Below, in pieces: positions 44,174 to 52,737 of a stretch of DNA of 64,000 bases. Source of the DNA: B18-G4 sp032250805. Lineage in GTDB: Bacteria; Bacteroidota; Bacteroidia; Bacteroidales; B18-G4. How positions within the stretch are numbered: position 1 is the first letter of the stretch; every line of letters starts with the position of its first letter. The stretch is from the NCBI GenBank assembly GCA_032250805.1, contig JAVVEM010000015.1, positions 1 through 64,000 of the forward strand, written 5' to 3'. The position numbers and the translations under genes are program-made. The notes under the pieces were generated by a model that worked only from the letters and a program-made list of their open reading frames with translations, made no database searches and was not told where the DNA came from.

Positions 44174-44785
44174 TTATAATGCTTTCATAAAGTTTTTATT
44201 TACTTCATCCCAGTTTACTACATTCCAGAAAGCATCAATGTATTCTGGTCTGCGGTTCTGGTATTTCAGGTAATAGGCATGCTCCCAAACATCCAGTCCG
44301 AGGATAGGAGTACCCTTGCAATCACTCACATTCATCAGGGGGTTGTCCTGATTGGGGGTTGAACATACTTCGGGTTTGCCTTCGCGGTTAATGCACAACC
44401 AGGCCCATCCGCTTCCGAAACGGCCGGCTGCTGCATTATTGAATTCTGTTTTGAAGTCTTCGAACGAGCCAAAAGCTTTGGTGATCGCTTTGGCAAGCTG
44501 CCCTGAAGGTGCTCCACCACCATTGCCGCTCATGATGTTCCAGAAAAGGCTGTGATTGAAAAAACCGCCTCCGTTGTTCCTGACAGCGGCAGAATGATTG
44601 TCGATATCCTTGAAAATATCAATAATATCCATGTCGGCAAGGGGCGTTCCCTCTGTTGCAGCAGTGAATTTGTCGAAATATGCTTTGTGGTGCTTCGTAT
44701 AATGTATTTCCATTGTCCTGGCATCAATGTGCGGTTCCAGGGCGTTGAAATCATATGGTAAATCGGGGAAATTAAATTTGCTCAT
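44174..44785 (-). CDS. sodB: Superoxide dismutase, Fe/Mn family
   Basis: A 203-residue cytoplasmic enzyme that disproportionates superoxide. Metal ligands are H28 (EIHYTKHH), H78 (FFNHSLFW), D165 and H169 (LDVWEHAYYL). Q146 in TPNQDNPL is placed like the outer-sphere glutamine of manganese enzymes. The cambialistic behaviour of Bacteroides enzymes means the metal cannot be fixed from this. It is a single gene on the minus strand, facing the rocD terminator. Presence of this gene together with the succinate dehydrogenase does not prove aerobic growth. Confidence 0.95.
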   Translation of the reverse strand: MSKFNFPDLPYDFNALEPHIDARTMEIHYTKHHKAYFDKFTAATEGTPLADMDIIDIFKDIDNHSAAVRNNGGGFFNHSLFWNIMSGNGGGAPSGQLAKAITKAFGSFEDFKTEFNNAAAGRFGSGWAWLCINREGKPEVCSTPNQDNPLMNVSDCKGTPILGLDVWEHAYYLKYQNRRPEYIDAFWNVVNWDEVNKNFMKAL

Positions 44786-44868
44786 TTCAATAATTATTTT
44801 GATTGTTATTTAAACTGTATCTAAATAACAAAAGCATGATAAAAAAGTTCAACGGGAAGTAGCGGAGG

Positions 44869-47403
44869 TCAGAAATTTATGGCTAGTCGCAGGTTCAGGA
44901 GCCTGGGCGTTAAATAATTAGGAACAGCATATTCTCTTCCGGTCTTATCCTTCACCCAGATATAGGAAATGGTATTGGAGATCTGGAAAAGGTTAAAAAC
45001 TTCAAAGCTGAGCCAGGCCGATTCGATATGCCGGAGGGGGTTTTTTGGTCCGAAATTGCTGTGCCGGCCGAAAAGCTCTTTCGAAAAACCTATGTCGACC
45101 CTGCGGTAAGGTGGTGTACGGTATACGTGCTCGTATTTTGGTGAGTTTGGGGCACCAAAGGGGAGCCTGGTGCCAAAAAGCAACTTGATATGCATTTTCC
45201 ATGTGGGATTGCCGGGGATATAATCCTGGAAGAACAAGGCAAAATGAACGCGCTGGTCGGTTGGGCGGGGAATATAACCCGGGAACACCTGCGTACTGTC
45301 GGCAGCCGTTTGGTCTTCGGTATATCCGGCGATGATCAGTTCACCTGCTTCATTGTAATAATCCCAGTATTGGTCTCCCTGAATATCTTCCATGGTCTTC
45401 AGGAGAGAAAAACTGAACCATGAATCGATGCCTTTGATAAATTCACCATTTACTTTCATGTCGAGGCCGTATGCAAATCCCTTCGACATGTTATCGCCGT
45501 AATATCGTACCCGTACATTGTCGACGGTATAGGGCACCAGGTCGTTAAGGATCTTATAATACACCTCCGTAACAAATTTAAATGGCCTGTTCCACGCCAT
45601 GAAGTCCCAGTCCATGCCTGCAACAAAATGGATGGATTTCTGAGCCCTGACATCGGGATTGATGCGCCCCTGCAGGTCTCTGAGTTCCCTGTAAAATGGA
45701 GGTTGCTGGTAATAGCCTGCCGATAAACGAAAAAGCATATCATTTTCCCACAGGGGCTTAAGCGACAGGGTGGCTCTCGGGCTTAAGATAAATTGGTTGT
45801 TCACATCCCAGTAACTTCCCCTGATGCCTGCAATAAGGTAGGCATTGGTGGTCCCGAGGTGAAAATTCCAGCTGTTTTGCACAAAAGCCGAATACCGGTT
45901 TGAGCTAAAATTGGTGTCGGTACGGTACAGCGAGAACATTTCCAGTTGCGGATGATATACCGGGGAAGGGTCGCCGGCGGTAAAGGGTGGCTCGGGGATG
46001 GTATATCCGGCCGAGTCGATCAGCTCCCACTCATTCAGCCGGTCGTCGATGATCTCATGCTGGTAGCGGATCCCCCATTGTACATAGTGCTTGCTGAGAT
46101 CATAGGAGCCTTTGTGTTCGATATTAAATACGCTGGCTTTTAAGTAGTTCCTGGCATGGTCGAGGAAGCCGCCTACGCCTTGTGCTTCGACCACTTCTCC
46201 GAACTGCTCGTCGCCGATCTGGTTTTCAAGGCGACCGATATAATATTCGCCCAGCACGTCGAAGGTTTCGCTTTCGCGGGTCTGGAATCCTGAGCCGATA
46301 AATTGCAGCTTCAGCTTCTCACGGGGATAATAGTCGAGGCTGAGGGCCCCCATATAATTCTCAAAACGGTCGAGCTCTCGCCCTTCGAAAAAGATATTCA
46401 AACGGTAGGCTTCCGATATCGTGCCAAATTCTGTTTGGCGGCTGCTGGGGATCACTTCATAGGAATTTCTGGCGTAATTGGTTAGCAGCGATAATTCAAG
46501 CCTGTTCGACAAGCGGTAGCTGAACAATGCCTGTAAATCAGCAAAATTAGGCTTGTAATCGCCTTCGGTCTCCAGACCTTTCAGGATATAAGAGTTGGAT
46601 TTATACCGCAGTCCGGTGAGGTAAGTAAACCTTCGATTTTTGGTGATGCCCTCAACATGTGCCTGTGCTCCCAGCAGGCTGGCCTGGAAAGAACCTCCGA
46701 AGTCGGTGGGTTTCTTATACTGTATATCCAGCACCGACGACATCTTGTCGCCATATTTCGACTCGAAACCACCGGCCGAAAATAGGATAGAGCTTACCAG
46801 GGCCGAATTTACAAAACTAAGGCCTTCCTGTTGTCCCGACCGGATCAGGAATGGCCGGTAGATCTCTATGCCGTTAACATATACAAGATTTTCGTCGAAA
46901 TTGCCGCCCCTCACCGAATACTGCGAGCTTAACTCGTTATTGGAGACCACCCCGGGAAGGGTTTTCAGCACATCTTCAACCCCGCCTGCCAGGCTGGGTA
47001 TTTCTGTTGCCACTTTGGGGTTTAAGCGCTGCAGATTTGTGTGCCTGATCTGTTTATCGATGATCTCCACATCGGGAAGCTCCTCGGCCAGCCTTTTCAT
47101 GACTACATTCAGCTCCCTGCGCTGGCCGGCCTGTAAAAATACCCTGAACATTTGCTTTTCGTATCCGATAAATGAGATCATCAGGGTGAGCTCTGTTATG
47201 GCAGGCACCCTTAGCTCAAAGTGGCCGCGGGTGTCGGTGGCTACACCGCCTGCATAACCCGAAACAGCAACATTGGCATATTCAACGGCTTTTCCTTCTT
47301 CATCTTTTACAGTGCCAAACACCGTGGCTTTTTCCTGCGAAAAAACTGATAGTGATGCAAAAAGCAGGATCAGCACGAAGGGTATTTTTATAGTGTCAGG
47401 CAT
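44869..47403 (-). CDS. TonB-dependent receptor with N-terminal carboxypeptidase-like domain
   Basis: An 844-residue outer-membrane receptor. The signal peptide ends near FASLSVFSQ. Residues about 25-110 are a carboxypeptidase regulatory-like domain (GTVKDEEGKAVEYANVAVSG). A plug domain (about 120-230, PSLAGGVEDVLKTLPGV) precedes a 22-strand-type barrel ending in a terminal aromatic-rich strand (RLLNLRLAINF). It imports a ligand using TonB energy. No SusD partner follows. The 221-residue protein upstream with the same kind of domain is translated 14 bases before it, so the two form an operon. The ligand is unknown. Confidence 0.92.
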   Translation of the reverse strand: MPDTIKIPFVLILLFASLSVFSQEKATVFGTVKDEEGKAVEYANVAVSGYAGGVATDTRGHFELRVPAITELTLMISFIGYEKQMFRVFLQAGQRRELNVVMKRLAEELPDVEIIDKQIRHTNLQRLNPKVATEIPSLAGGVEDVLKTLPGVVSNNELSSQYSVRGGNFDENLVYVNGIEIYRPFLIRSGQQEGLSFVNSALVSSILFSAGGFESKYGDKMSSVLDIQYKKPTDFGGSFQASLLGAQAHVEGITKNRRFTYLTGLRYKSNSYILKGLETEGDYKPNFADLQALFSYRLSNRLELSLLTNYARNSYEVIPSSRQTEFGTISEAYRLNIFFEGRELDRFENYMGALSLDYYPREKLKLQFIGSGFQTRESETFDVLGEYYIGRLENQIGDEQFGEVVEAQGVGGFLDHARNYLKASVFNIEHKGSYDLSKHYVQWGIRYQHEIIDDRLNEWELIDSAGYTIPEPPFTAGDPSPVYHPQLEMFSLYRTDTNFSSNRYSAFVQNSWNFHLGTTNAYLIAGIRGSYWDVNNQFILSPRATLSLKPLWENDMLFRLSAGYYQQPPFYRELRDLQGRINPDVRAQKSIHFVAGMDWDFMAWNRPFKFVTEVYYKILNDLVPYTVDNVRVRYYGDNMSKGFAYGLDMKVNGEFIKGIDSWFSFSLLKTMEDIQGDQYWDYYNEAGELIIAGYTEDQTAADSTQVFPGYIPRPTDQRVHFALFFQDYIPGNPTWKMHIKLLFGTRLPFGAPNSPKYEHVYRTPPYRRVDIGFSKELFGRHSNFGPKNPLRHIESAWLSFEVFNLFQISNTISYIWVKDKTGREYAVPNYLTPRLLNLRLAINF

Positions 47404-47417
47404 CTGTTTTTTTATGA

Positions 47418-48083
47418 TTAGGGTTCGTATCCGGGCGCATCCTGGCGTTTAAAATCACCATCCCTCCACGATTTGATGAATTTGGCCCAGGCAAAGGGGT
47501 TAAGAATGCTAATGGGCTGGGTTTGTCCGTTATAGTAAAGCTTGTCGACCTGCTGATGCATCATGTATTTAAAACTGATGCTTCCCTCGGCAGGAAGGTT
47601 TTCTGCCCTGGCACGCATTTGCCTGTCATCAAGGTTTTTGCGCGCAATTTCAAGGTCGTCGTCAGGAATGTCCATATAAAGAAATGCATCCCTGAATTGT
47701 TCCCTGCTTGGCCAGGGATAGATCACGGTCTCTGTAAGGTAAACGGTGTCGGCCGACATTAGCTGGATAATAGAATAACGGTTATTGGTTACAGTATCGG
47801 GTACGATATAACGGTCGGTCTTATAACCGATGGCCGAAAACTCAACAGTATCATTTTTTTTCGCTACAAAAGAAAAGTATCCGTTAAAATTGCTTACCGT
47901 GCCCCGCATGGAGTTGATCACGATAATATGTGCCAGAGGAATGGCACGCAGGCTGTCGGAAGTAAGGATCACCCCTGAGAACTGTATCAGGTCCCTAACA
48001 TCATCGCTGCGCTCCTCCTGCGCCTGGATGGCAAGGGGAGCAAACAGGAAAAAGAGTAAAAACCATCGGGCGGTATCCTTCAT
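47418..48083 (-). CDS. Secreted carboxypeptidase-like regulatory domain protein
   Basis: A 221-residue exported protein. A signal peptide (WFLLFFLFAPLAIQAQ) is followed by a carboxypeptidase regulatory-like beta-sandwich at about 35-120 (FSGVILTSDSLRAIPLAHI, NGYFSFVAKKNDTVEFSAIGYK) and a helical C-terminal region without a barrel. I start at the ATG at 48083 because the longer frame runs back through a -7 box and adds 37 residues before the signal peptide. It precedes the TonB receptor gene by 14 bases and could be a periplasmic accessory to it. Confidence 0.8.
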   Translation of the reverse strand: MKDTARWFLLFFLFAPLAIQAQEERSDDVRDLIQFSGVILTSDSLRAIPLAHIIVINSMRGTVSNFNGYFSFVAKKNDTVEFSAIGYKTDRYIVPDTVTNNRYSIIQLMSADTVYLTETVIYPWPSREQFRDAFLYMDIPDDDLEIARKNLDDRQMRARAENLPAEGSISFKYMMHQQVDKLYYNGQTQPISILNPFAWAKFIKSWRDGDFKRQDAPGYEP

Positions 48084-48088
48084 TGCAT

Positions 48089-48097
48089 GCAAAAATA
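48089..48097 (-). promoter_or_regulatory. Promoter -7 box of the TonB-receptor operon, six bases from the ATG
   Basis: The minus strand reads TATTTTTGC, a complete TAnnTTTGC box, ending five bases before the ATG at 48083. Transcription would begin almost at the start codon. Confidence 0.5.
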
Positions 48098-48177
48098 ACC
48101 AATTCAAACGTATTGAAAAATAAACGTTCAGAGAAGCTTTATAGTATTGCGTGAATTCACTTCCCCGGCAGGGCGGC

Positions 48178-48211
48178 AAAAAAAATGCTGCCATATGATT
48201 ATAGCAGCATT
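48178..48211 (-). terminator. Intrinsic terminator of rpmB
   Basis: On the minus strand AATGCTGC pairs with GCAGCATT around a 12-base loop and is followed by a run of eight T residues. It starts 21 bases after the rpmB stop codon. Confidence 0.85.
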
Positions 48212-48232
48212 CCTGTATATTGTTTCGGTTGG

Positions 48233-48472
48233 TTAACCTTTATAATAGCCCTTTTCTTTTGCCTCTTTCAATGCTGAGGCGATCCCTTTCTTGTTGATGG
48301 TACGGATGCCTGCAGCTGAAACCTTCAGCGTAATCCATTTATCCTCATCGGGAAGATAAAACTTCTTGTTTTGTAAATTAGGATAAAATTTTCTTTTCGT
48401 TTTTATGTTTGAATGGGAAACATTATTCCCTACAATCATTTTCTTTCCGGTTATTTCACAAATTCTTGACAT
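48233..48472 (-). CDS. rpmB: Large-subunit ribosomal protein L28
   Basis: A 79-residue basic protein with the L28 features MSRICEITGKK, NNVSHSNIKTKRKFYPN and ITLKVSAAGIRTINKKGI. It is a structural protein of the 50S subunit. It is followed at once by a strong terminator, and no rpmG (L33) gene follows, although rpmB-rpmG is the common arrangement in Bacteroidota. The cinA gene, often its upstream neighbour, is on the same strand 2.1 kb away, with an opposite-strand DUF362 gene between them. Confidence 0.95.
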   Translation of the reverse strand: MSRICEITGKKMIVGNNVSHSNIKTKRKFYPNLQNKKFYLPDEDKWITLKVSAAGIRTINKKGIASALKEAKEKGYYKG

Positions 48473-48581
48473 CTTCTTATGCTTTTCAGTTTAGCGCTCA
48501 AAAAACGGAGTGCAAAGAACGGAATATTTTTTGAAATATTCAAGTGAAAATAAAAAATTCTTCTTCAGCCAACTATTATCG

Positions 48582-48589
48582 TATCTTTA
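48582..48589 (+). promoter_or_regulatory. Possible -7 box of the DUF362 gene
   Basis: TATCTTTA differs from TAnnTTTG at one base and lies 40 bases before the ATG at 48630, supporting that start over the longer frame. Confidence 0.3.
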
Positions 48590-48629
48590 TTGTCTGTATC
48601 TGTATAAACATTCATTTAAACAGGCACCC

Positions 48630-50528
48630 ATGTTCAGGTTCGATATTAACAGCGAAAAAAGGTGGTTTGCCCGGCGCAGACCTTCCTCAAAAGCAGTACT
48701 CATCCTTCTTGGTATCCTTTCAACAATATGGTTTATCATCAGGGTCGTGCCCAAACCGTCAAGGGCTTCTTATCCCTGTATGCAGGCCGCCGCGCCCTTT
48801 GCTGCAGGATTCATTACCTATATTTCAGGCTTGCTCATTTCGGTTGCGGCCATCAGTAAGTTGCGGAACATGAATGCCGCAAAAAACCTGCCGGCAGCAG
48901 CTTTGGCTGTTACTGTTCTTATAGGTGGCATCATGATGTTTGTGGGGGGCGACAGCAGCACAGGACGGGCTGGAACAACAGTGATCATGACTGATGAACC
49001 ACCGAATAGCCCGGTGGGGGTGGCGCGTGGCATTTTCCCCGGACGGGTTGTCTGGGTATGGAATCCCGATGCTACCAACGAAAGCTGTACCAATGAACCC
49101 GGCGACTACTGGTTTGACGACGACAATGTTGATGCGGAAGTGATCGAAACCATGCTCTCGGAATCCTTGCAAAGGCTTACCGGCGAAGAAACTGACAGCC
49201 TGGCATGGGACGCCCTGTTCAGGCATTATAACAGCACACATGGCAATGGCAACCAGGGCTATATGCCCGGGCAGAAAGTGGCTGTAAAAGTGAATATAAC
49301 CACTGCTTTTGAATACAACCTCGATCTGTCGACATATGAAAAAATTCAGAATCAGGAACTGATGGACGTGAGCCCGCAACTGGTAGTGATCATGTTGAAA
49401 CAACTTATCGATATCTTCGGTATTGCCCAGAACGATATCTATATTGGCGATCCTATCCGTCATTTTTATAATGTTTACTGGGACAAGTGCCATACGCTGT
49501 ACCCCGGGGTGCATTACCTCGACAGGCATGGATATCTCGGACGTACGAAGACCCAGCCGACCGCCGGCCCGGCCATGTTTTACAGTGATGGCACTGTCAA
49601 CGATTCCCTGCCCCGGGCCTTTGTCGAAGCTGATTACATGATCAATATGGCATGTCTGAAACAACATGAACTGGCAGGAGGGACTTTCTGTGCCAAGAAT
49701 CACTATGGCTCGTGCTGCCGCCTCTGGGCCATGCATCTGCACTATTCACAGCCCAGCATCACCATCGGAGGCTTCGAAAACCTGGGCTATGGCAAATACC
49801 GTAACCTGGTTGATTTTATGGAACATAAAGACCTGGGAGAAAAAACAATATTGTTCCTGGTCGACGGTTTATGGGGAGGTGAAGGTGCCGAATCGGAACC
49901 TGTGAGGTTCCAGATAACACCCTTTAACAACGACTGGCCCAACTCGATTTTTGTTTCGCAGGACCATGTAGCCATCGAATCGGTAGGGCATGATTTTGTT
50001 CGTGCCGAGTTTGATGAATATGCCGATATGTATGGCGCCGACGATTATCTGCACCAGGCGGCCGACTCGGCCAACTGGGCCGAAGGCATTACCTACGACC
50101 CTGATAACGACGGGCTGCTGATCGCCAGCATGGGTGTGCATGAGCACTGGAACAACGACATCGACAAGGAATATACGCGCAACCTCGGCACCGGTGATGG
50201 CATCGAACTGATCAAGTACATGATGACAGGCATCAACGAACCCGGCCAGCACGCTCATGACCGGGTACATCCCTATCCCAATCCTTTTACCACAAGGGTC
50301 AATGTTGAGTATTCGCTGGCATCGGCTGCGCATGTGCGCTTAAACCTTTATGGCGTGAATGGTGCCATCGCAGGACAAATGAGCAGGGAACACCAATATG
50401 CGGGTAACTATACCATGCATTTGGATGCAGGCTCCGTCCCTCCGGGTATCTATACGTATCGTTTGGATGTGATAAGCAAAGAAGGCATGCGCACCTACAG
50501 CGGAAAAATTGTAAAAGCAGGCCGCTAG
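48630..50528 (+). CDS. DUF362 protein with membrane segments and a type IX sorting domain
   Basis: A 632-residue protein. A basic N-terminus (KRWFARRRPSSK) is followed by three hydrophobic segments in residues about 22-115. Residues about 120-530 are DUF362-like (VAVKVNITTAFEY, DYMINMACLKQHELAGGT, CAKNHYGSC). Residues about 550-632 are a type A sorting domain starting at HPYPNPFTTRVNVEYSL and ending PPGIYTYRLDV with a basic tail. Type IX cargo normally starts with a cleavable signal peptide, so several membrane segments are unexpected. The function of DUF362 is unsettled; some members carry iron-sulfur motifs, which I do not see clearly here. Start chosen from a weak -7 box; the longer frame adds 40 residues. 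Confidence 0.75.
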   Translation: MFRFDINSEKRWFARRRPSSKAVLILLGILSTIWFIIRVVPKPSRASYPCMQAAAPFAAGFITYISGLLISVAAISKLRNMNAAKNLPAAALAVTVLIGGIMMFVGGDSSTGRAGTTVIMTDEPPNSPVGVARGIFPGRVVWVWNPDATNESCTNEPGDYWFDDDNVDAEVIETMLSESLQRLTGEETDSLAWDALFRHYNSTHGNGNQGYMPGQKVAVKVNITTAFEYNLDLSTYEKIQNQELMDVSPQLVVIMLKQLIDIFGIAQNDIYIGDPIRHFYNVYWDKCHTLYPGVHYLDRHGYLGRTKTQPTAGPAMFYSDGTVNDSLPRAFVEADYMINMACLKQHELAGGTFCAKNHYGSCCRLWAMHLHYSQPSITIGGFENLGYGKYRNLVDFMEHKDLGEKTILFLVDGLWGGEGAESEPVRFQITPFNNDWPNSIFVSQDHVAIESVGHDFVRAEFDEYADMYGADDYLHQAADSANWAEGITYDPDNDGLLIASMGVHEHWNNDIDKEYTRNLGTGDGIELIKYMMTGINEPGQHAHDRVHPYPNPFTTRVNVEYSLASAAHVRLNLYGVNGAIAGQMSREHQYAGNYTMHLDAGSVPPGIYTYRLDVISKEGMRTYSGKIVKAGR

Positions 50529-50551
50529 TGTCCGGTCACAGAAGACAGTCT

Positions 50552-51796
50552 TTAATCTTCTTTTTCTATCATCAGCCGTAGCTGGTTCAGTGCTGTAACC
50601 GCCGCCACCCTGATATTGCGTTCACGGTTGTTGCCAAAAAGGTATTTCCTGACAAATTTCTGCTGTGGCCCGTTAATGGCGATCCAGATAGTTCCTACGG
50701 GTTTTTGTATACTGCCGCCACCTGGGCCCGCAACGCCCGACACGGCGATGGAATAATCGGTGCCAAACTTCTTTCTGATGCCTTCGGCCATTTCAACAAC
50801 CGTTTGTTCCGATACCGCTCCATGTGCAATGATCGTATCCTCATTTACCCCCAATACTCCTGTTTTGATGGTATTGTCGTAGGCCACTACCGACCCTTTG
50901 AAGTATTCGCTGCTTCCGGCTATGCTGGTAATGAGATGGGCGATATATCCGCCCGTACAGCTTTCGGCCGTCGACAGGCTGCAGGCTTTCTTTTTGAGCA
51001 ATTTACCCACATTTTCTTCAAGCGTTTCTTCGCCGAAGCCAAACACCAGCCCGGGGATCAGGCCCAGCAGTTCATCGGTTTTTTGCCGGAGCTGTCTGCC
51101 CAGTTCCTCCCTGCCGGGGCCCGTGGCCGTGAGCCGCAGCCGCACAATGCCGGGCTGAGGAAGGTATGCCAGTTTGATATTTTCGGGAAGCCCCGTCTCC
51201 CAATCACTGATCAGATCCGACAGGAATGATTCGCCAACACCCTGGGTCAGGATCATTTTGTAAACGATATAATGGCCGTTCTTGCGTTTTGCCAGCTCAG
51301 GAAGGATATGCTCCCTGACCATGGCCTTCATTTCGTAGGGCACCCCCGGCAGAGAAACATAAATGATGCCATCACGTTCAAACCACATGCCCGGTGCGGT
51401 TCCGTTGTTATTTGGTATGGGCGTGCAGTTTTCGGGTATCTCAGCCTGGGCACGGTTAATGTCGGTGATCTTTTTTCCGCGTTCGCGAAAAATGCGCTCA
51501 ACATTTTCGAACGAAGCCTGGTCGAACACCAGTCGCGTACCGAACCAGGTGCAAAGGCTGTGCTTGGTGATGTCGTCCCTGGTGGGTCCCAGGCCACCGG
51601 TAAGCAATACCACTTCGGCACGTGCTGAAGCATCATCGAGGGCGTTGAGGATCTCCTGTTCCTGATCGGAGATGGTTGTAATGCGTACCACCTGAATGCC
51701 CGCCAGGTTAAGCTCCTCAGCCATCCACGAAGCATTGGTGTTGATGACCTGCCCGATCAGCAATTCATCGCCTATGCTGATGATCTCTGCTTTCAT
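50552..51796 (-). CDS. cinA: Competence/damage-inducible protein CinA
   Basis: A 414-residue protein with an N-terminal molybdopterin-binding-like domain (EIISIGDELLIGQVINTNASW, LLTGGLGPTRDD) and a C-terminal domain of about 160 residues (STAESCTGGYIAHLIT, SGVAGPGGGSIQKPVGTIW). The C-terminal part is nicotinamide-nucleotide amidohydrolase in NAD recycling; the N-terminal part hydrolyses ADP-ribose in some species. The gene starts three bases after the universal stress protein stop, so both are co-transcribed from the promoter at 52716-52724. Confidence 0.93.
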   Translation of the reverse strand: MKAEIISIGDELLIGQVINTNASWMAEELNLAGIQVVRITTISDQEQEILNALDDASARAEVVLLTGGLGPTRDDITKHSLCTWFGTRLVFDQASFENVERIFRERGKKITDINRAQAEIPENCTPIPNNNGTAPGMWFERDGIIYVSLPGVPYEMKAMVREHILPELAKRKNGHYIVYKMILTQGVGESFLSDLISDWETGLPENIKLAYLPQPGIVRLRLTATGPGREELGRQLRQKTDELLGLIPGLVFGFGEETLEENVGKLLKKKACSLSTAESCTGGYIAHLITSIAGSSEYFKGSVVAYDNTIKTGVLGVNEDTIIAHGAVSEQTVVEMAEGIRKKFGTDYSIAVSGVAGPGGGSIQKPVGTIWIAINGPQQKFVRKYLFGNNRERNIRVAAVTALNQLRLMIEKED

Positions 51797-51799
51797 ATT

Positions 51800-52696
51800 T
51801 TAGTTTATCATTGAGGCAAATCCCAGCTCTTTTGGGATGATCGACATTACCGGGACTTCCGAATGGGTGATAAAATACTGGGCTGAAGATCCCAGGAAGA
51901 GGTCGAACAAACCTGCTTCGGTTTGTGTCATGATCATCACCAGATCAATGTCTTTTTCAGCTTTCGCATAATCGAGGATCAGCGGTGCAAGGATTTTTGC
52001 CGTTCCTGATTTATTGATGATATGTGTGGTGACCTCAACATTGCTCTTGCTGATAAAATCCTTTACCTGCTTCATCTGCATCCTGAGCCTGTTAAGGATA
52101 TCCTTGTCGGTGGTCGACCAGTAAACCGAAACAACTTTTATCGTCGATCCGAACATCCTGGCCATTTCAATGGCATGGCCTACTTTTTGTCTTGTTTCCT
52201 GGCTCAGGTCGAGGGGCAGCAAAATGCTGCGGCAACCATCGAAACGGCGTGGATTTTTTACGGTGATCACCGGGCACTCGGCCTTTTTGATCACCCGCAG
52301 GGCATTGTCGCCGATATAGGTGGATTTTGAACCAACCGGATCGCTGTTGATCCCCTGAACAATAAATTTCGAATGCAGAAGATGGGCTCCCTTCAGGATC
52401 TTGTCATGTGCTTTTCCGTGCGAGATCACTGCGCCAACCTTATTGCCCGACTTCCGTGAAGCCTCGGCAGCATAATCCTGCAACTGGTCACGCATCTGGT
52501 CTTCATATTCTTTTTTCATACTCCTGGAGCGCTCACTCCCAAAAGCTGAAAAAATACCCTGATTGTCGCGGATCACATGAAAAAGCGTAATCTCCAGTCC
52601 GGTCATCTTTGCCAGGTTGAACGATTCCTCCAGGGCCGCCTGGGCGCGCTCGCTGAAATCAAAGGGTACCAGTATGGTATTATATATATTCTTCAT
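51800..52696 (-). CDS. Tandem-domain universal stress protein
   Basis: A 298-residue protein with two UspA domains, residues about 4-145 and 150-290. Domain 1 starts YNTILVPFDFSERAQAALEE and has the nucleotide-loop-like GINSDPVGSKSTYIGDNALRVI region, only partly matching the G-2x-G-9x-GS motif. Domain 2 contains IMTQTEAGLFDLFLGSSAQY. Such proteins respond to starvation or redox stress. It is divergent from the nucleoside phosphorylase gene with a 41-base gap that must hold both promoters, and it leads the cinA operon. Confidence 0.92.
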   Translation of the reverse strand: MKNIYNTILVPFDFSERAQAALEESFNLAKMTGLEITLFHVIRDNQGIFSAFGSERSRSMKKEYEDQMRDQLQDYAAEASRKSGNKVGAVISHGKAHDKILKGAHLLHSKFIVQGINSDPVGSKSTYIGDNALRVIKKAECPVITVKNPRRFDGCRSILLPLDLSQETRQKVGHAIEMARMFGSTIKVVSVYWSTTDKDILNRLRMQMKQVKDFISKSNVEVTTHIINKSGTAKILAPLILDYAKAEKDIDLVMIMTQTEAGLFDLFLGSSAQYFITHSEVPVMSIIPKELGFASMIN

Positions 52697-52702
52697 AATG
52701 AT

Positions 52703-52711
52703 TACTTTTGC
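52703..52711 (+). promoter_or_regulatory. Promoter -7 box of the nucleoside phosphorylase gene
   Basis: TACTTTTGC is a complete TAnnTTTGC match 26 bases before the ATG at 52738. A second full box, TAATTTTG at 52726-52733, lies four bases before the same ATG, so the gene could have a leaderless transcript as well. Confidence 0.5.
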
Positions 52712-52715
52712 GCTT

Positions 52716-52724
52716 GCAAAGTTA
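52716..52724 (-). promoter_or_regulatory. Promoter -7 box of the usp-cinA operon
   Basis: The minus strand reads TAACTTTGC, a complete match, 19 bases before the ATG at 52696. It interleaves with the two plus-strand boxes of the divergent gene. Confidence 0.5.
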
Positions 52725-52737
52725 TTAATTTTGTGTG

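Noticed and set aside
48825..49742. 305-codon minus-strand frame inside the DUF362 gene
   Set aside because: It mirrors the coding strand; the plus-strand product has clear domains and a sorting signal.
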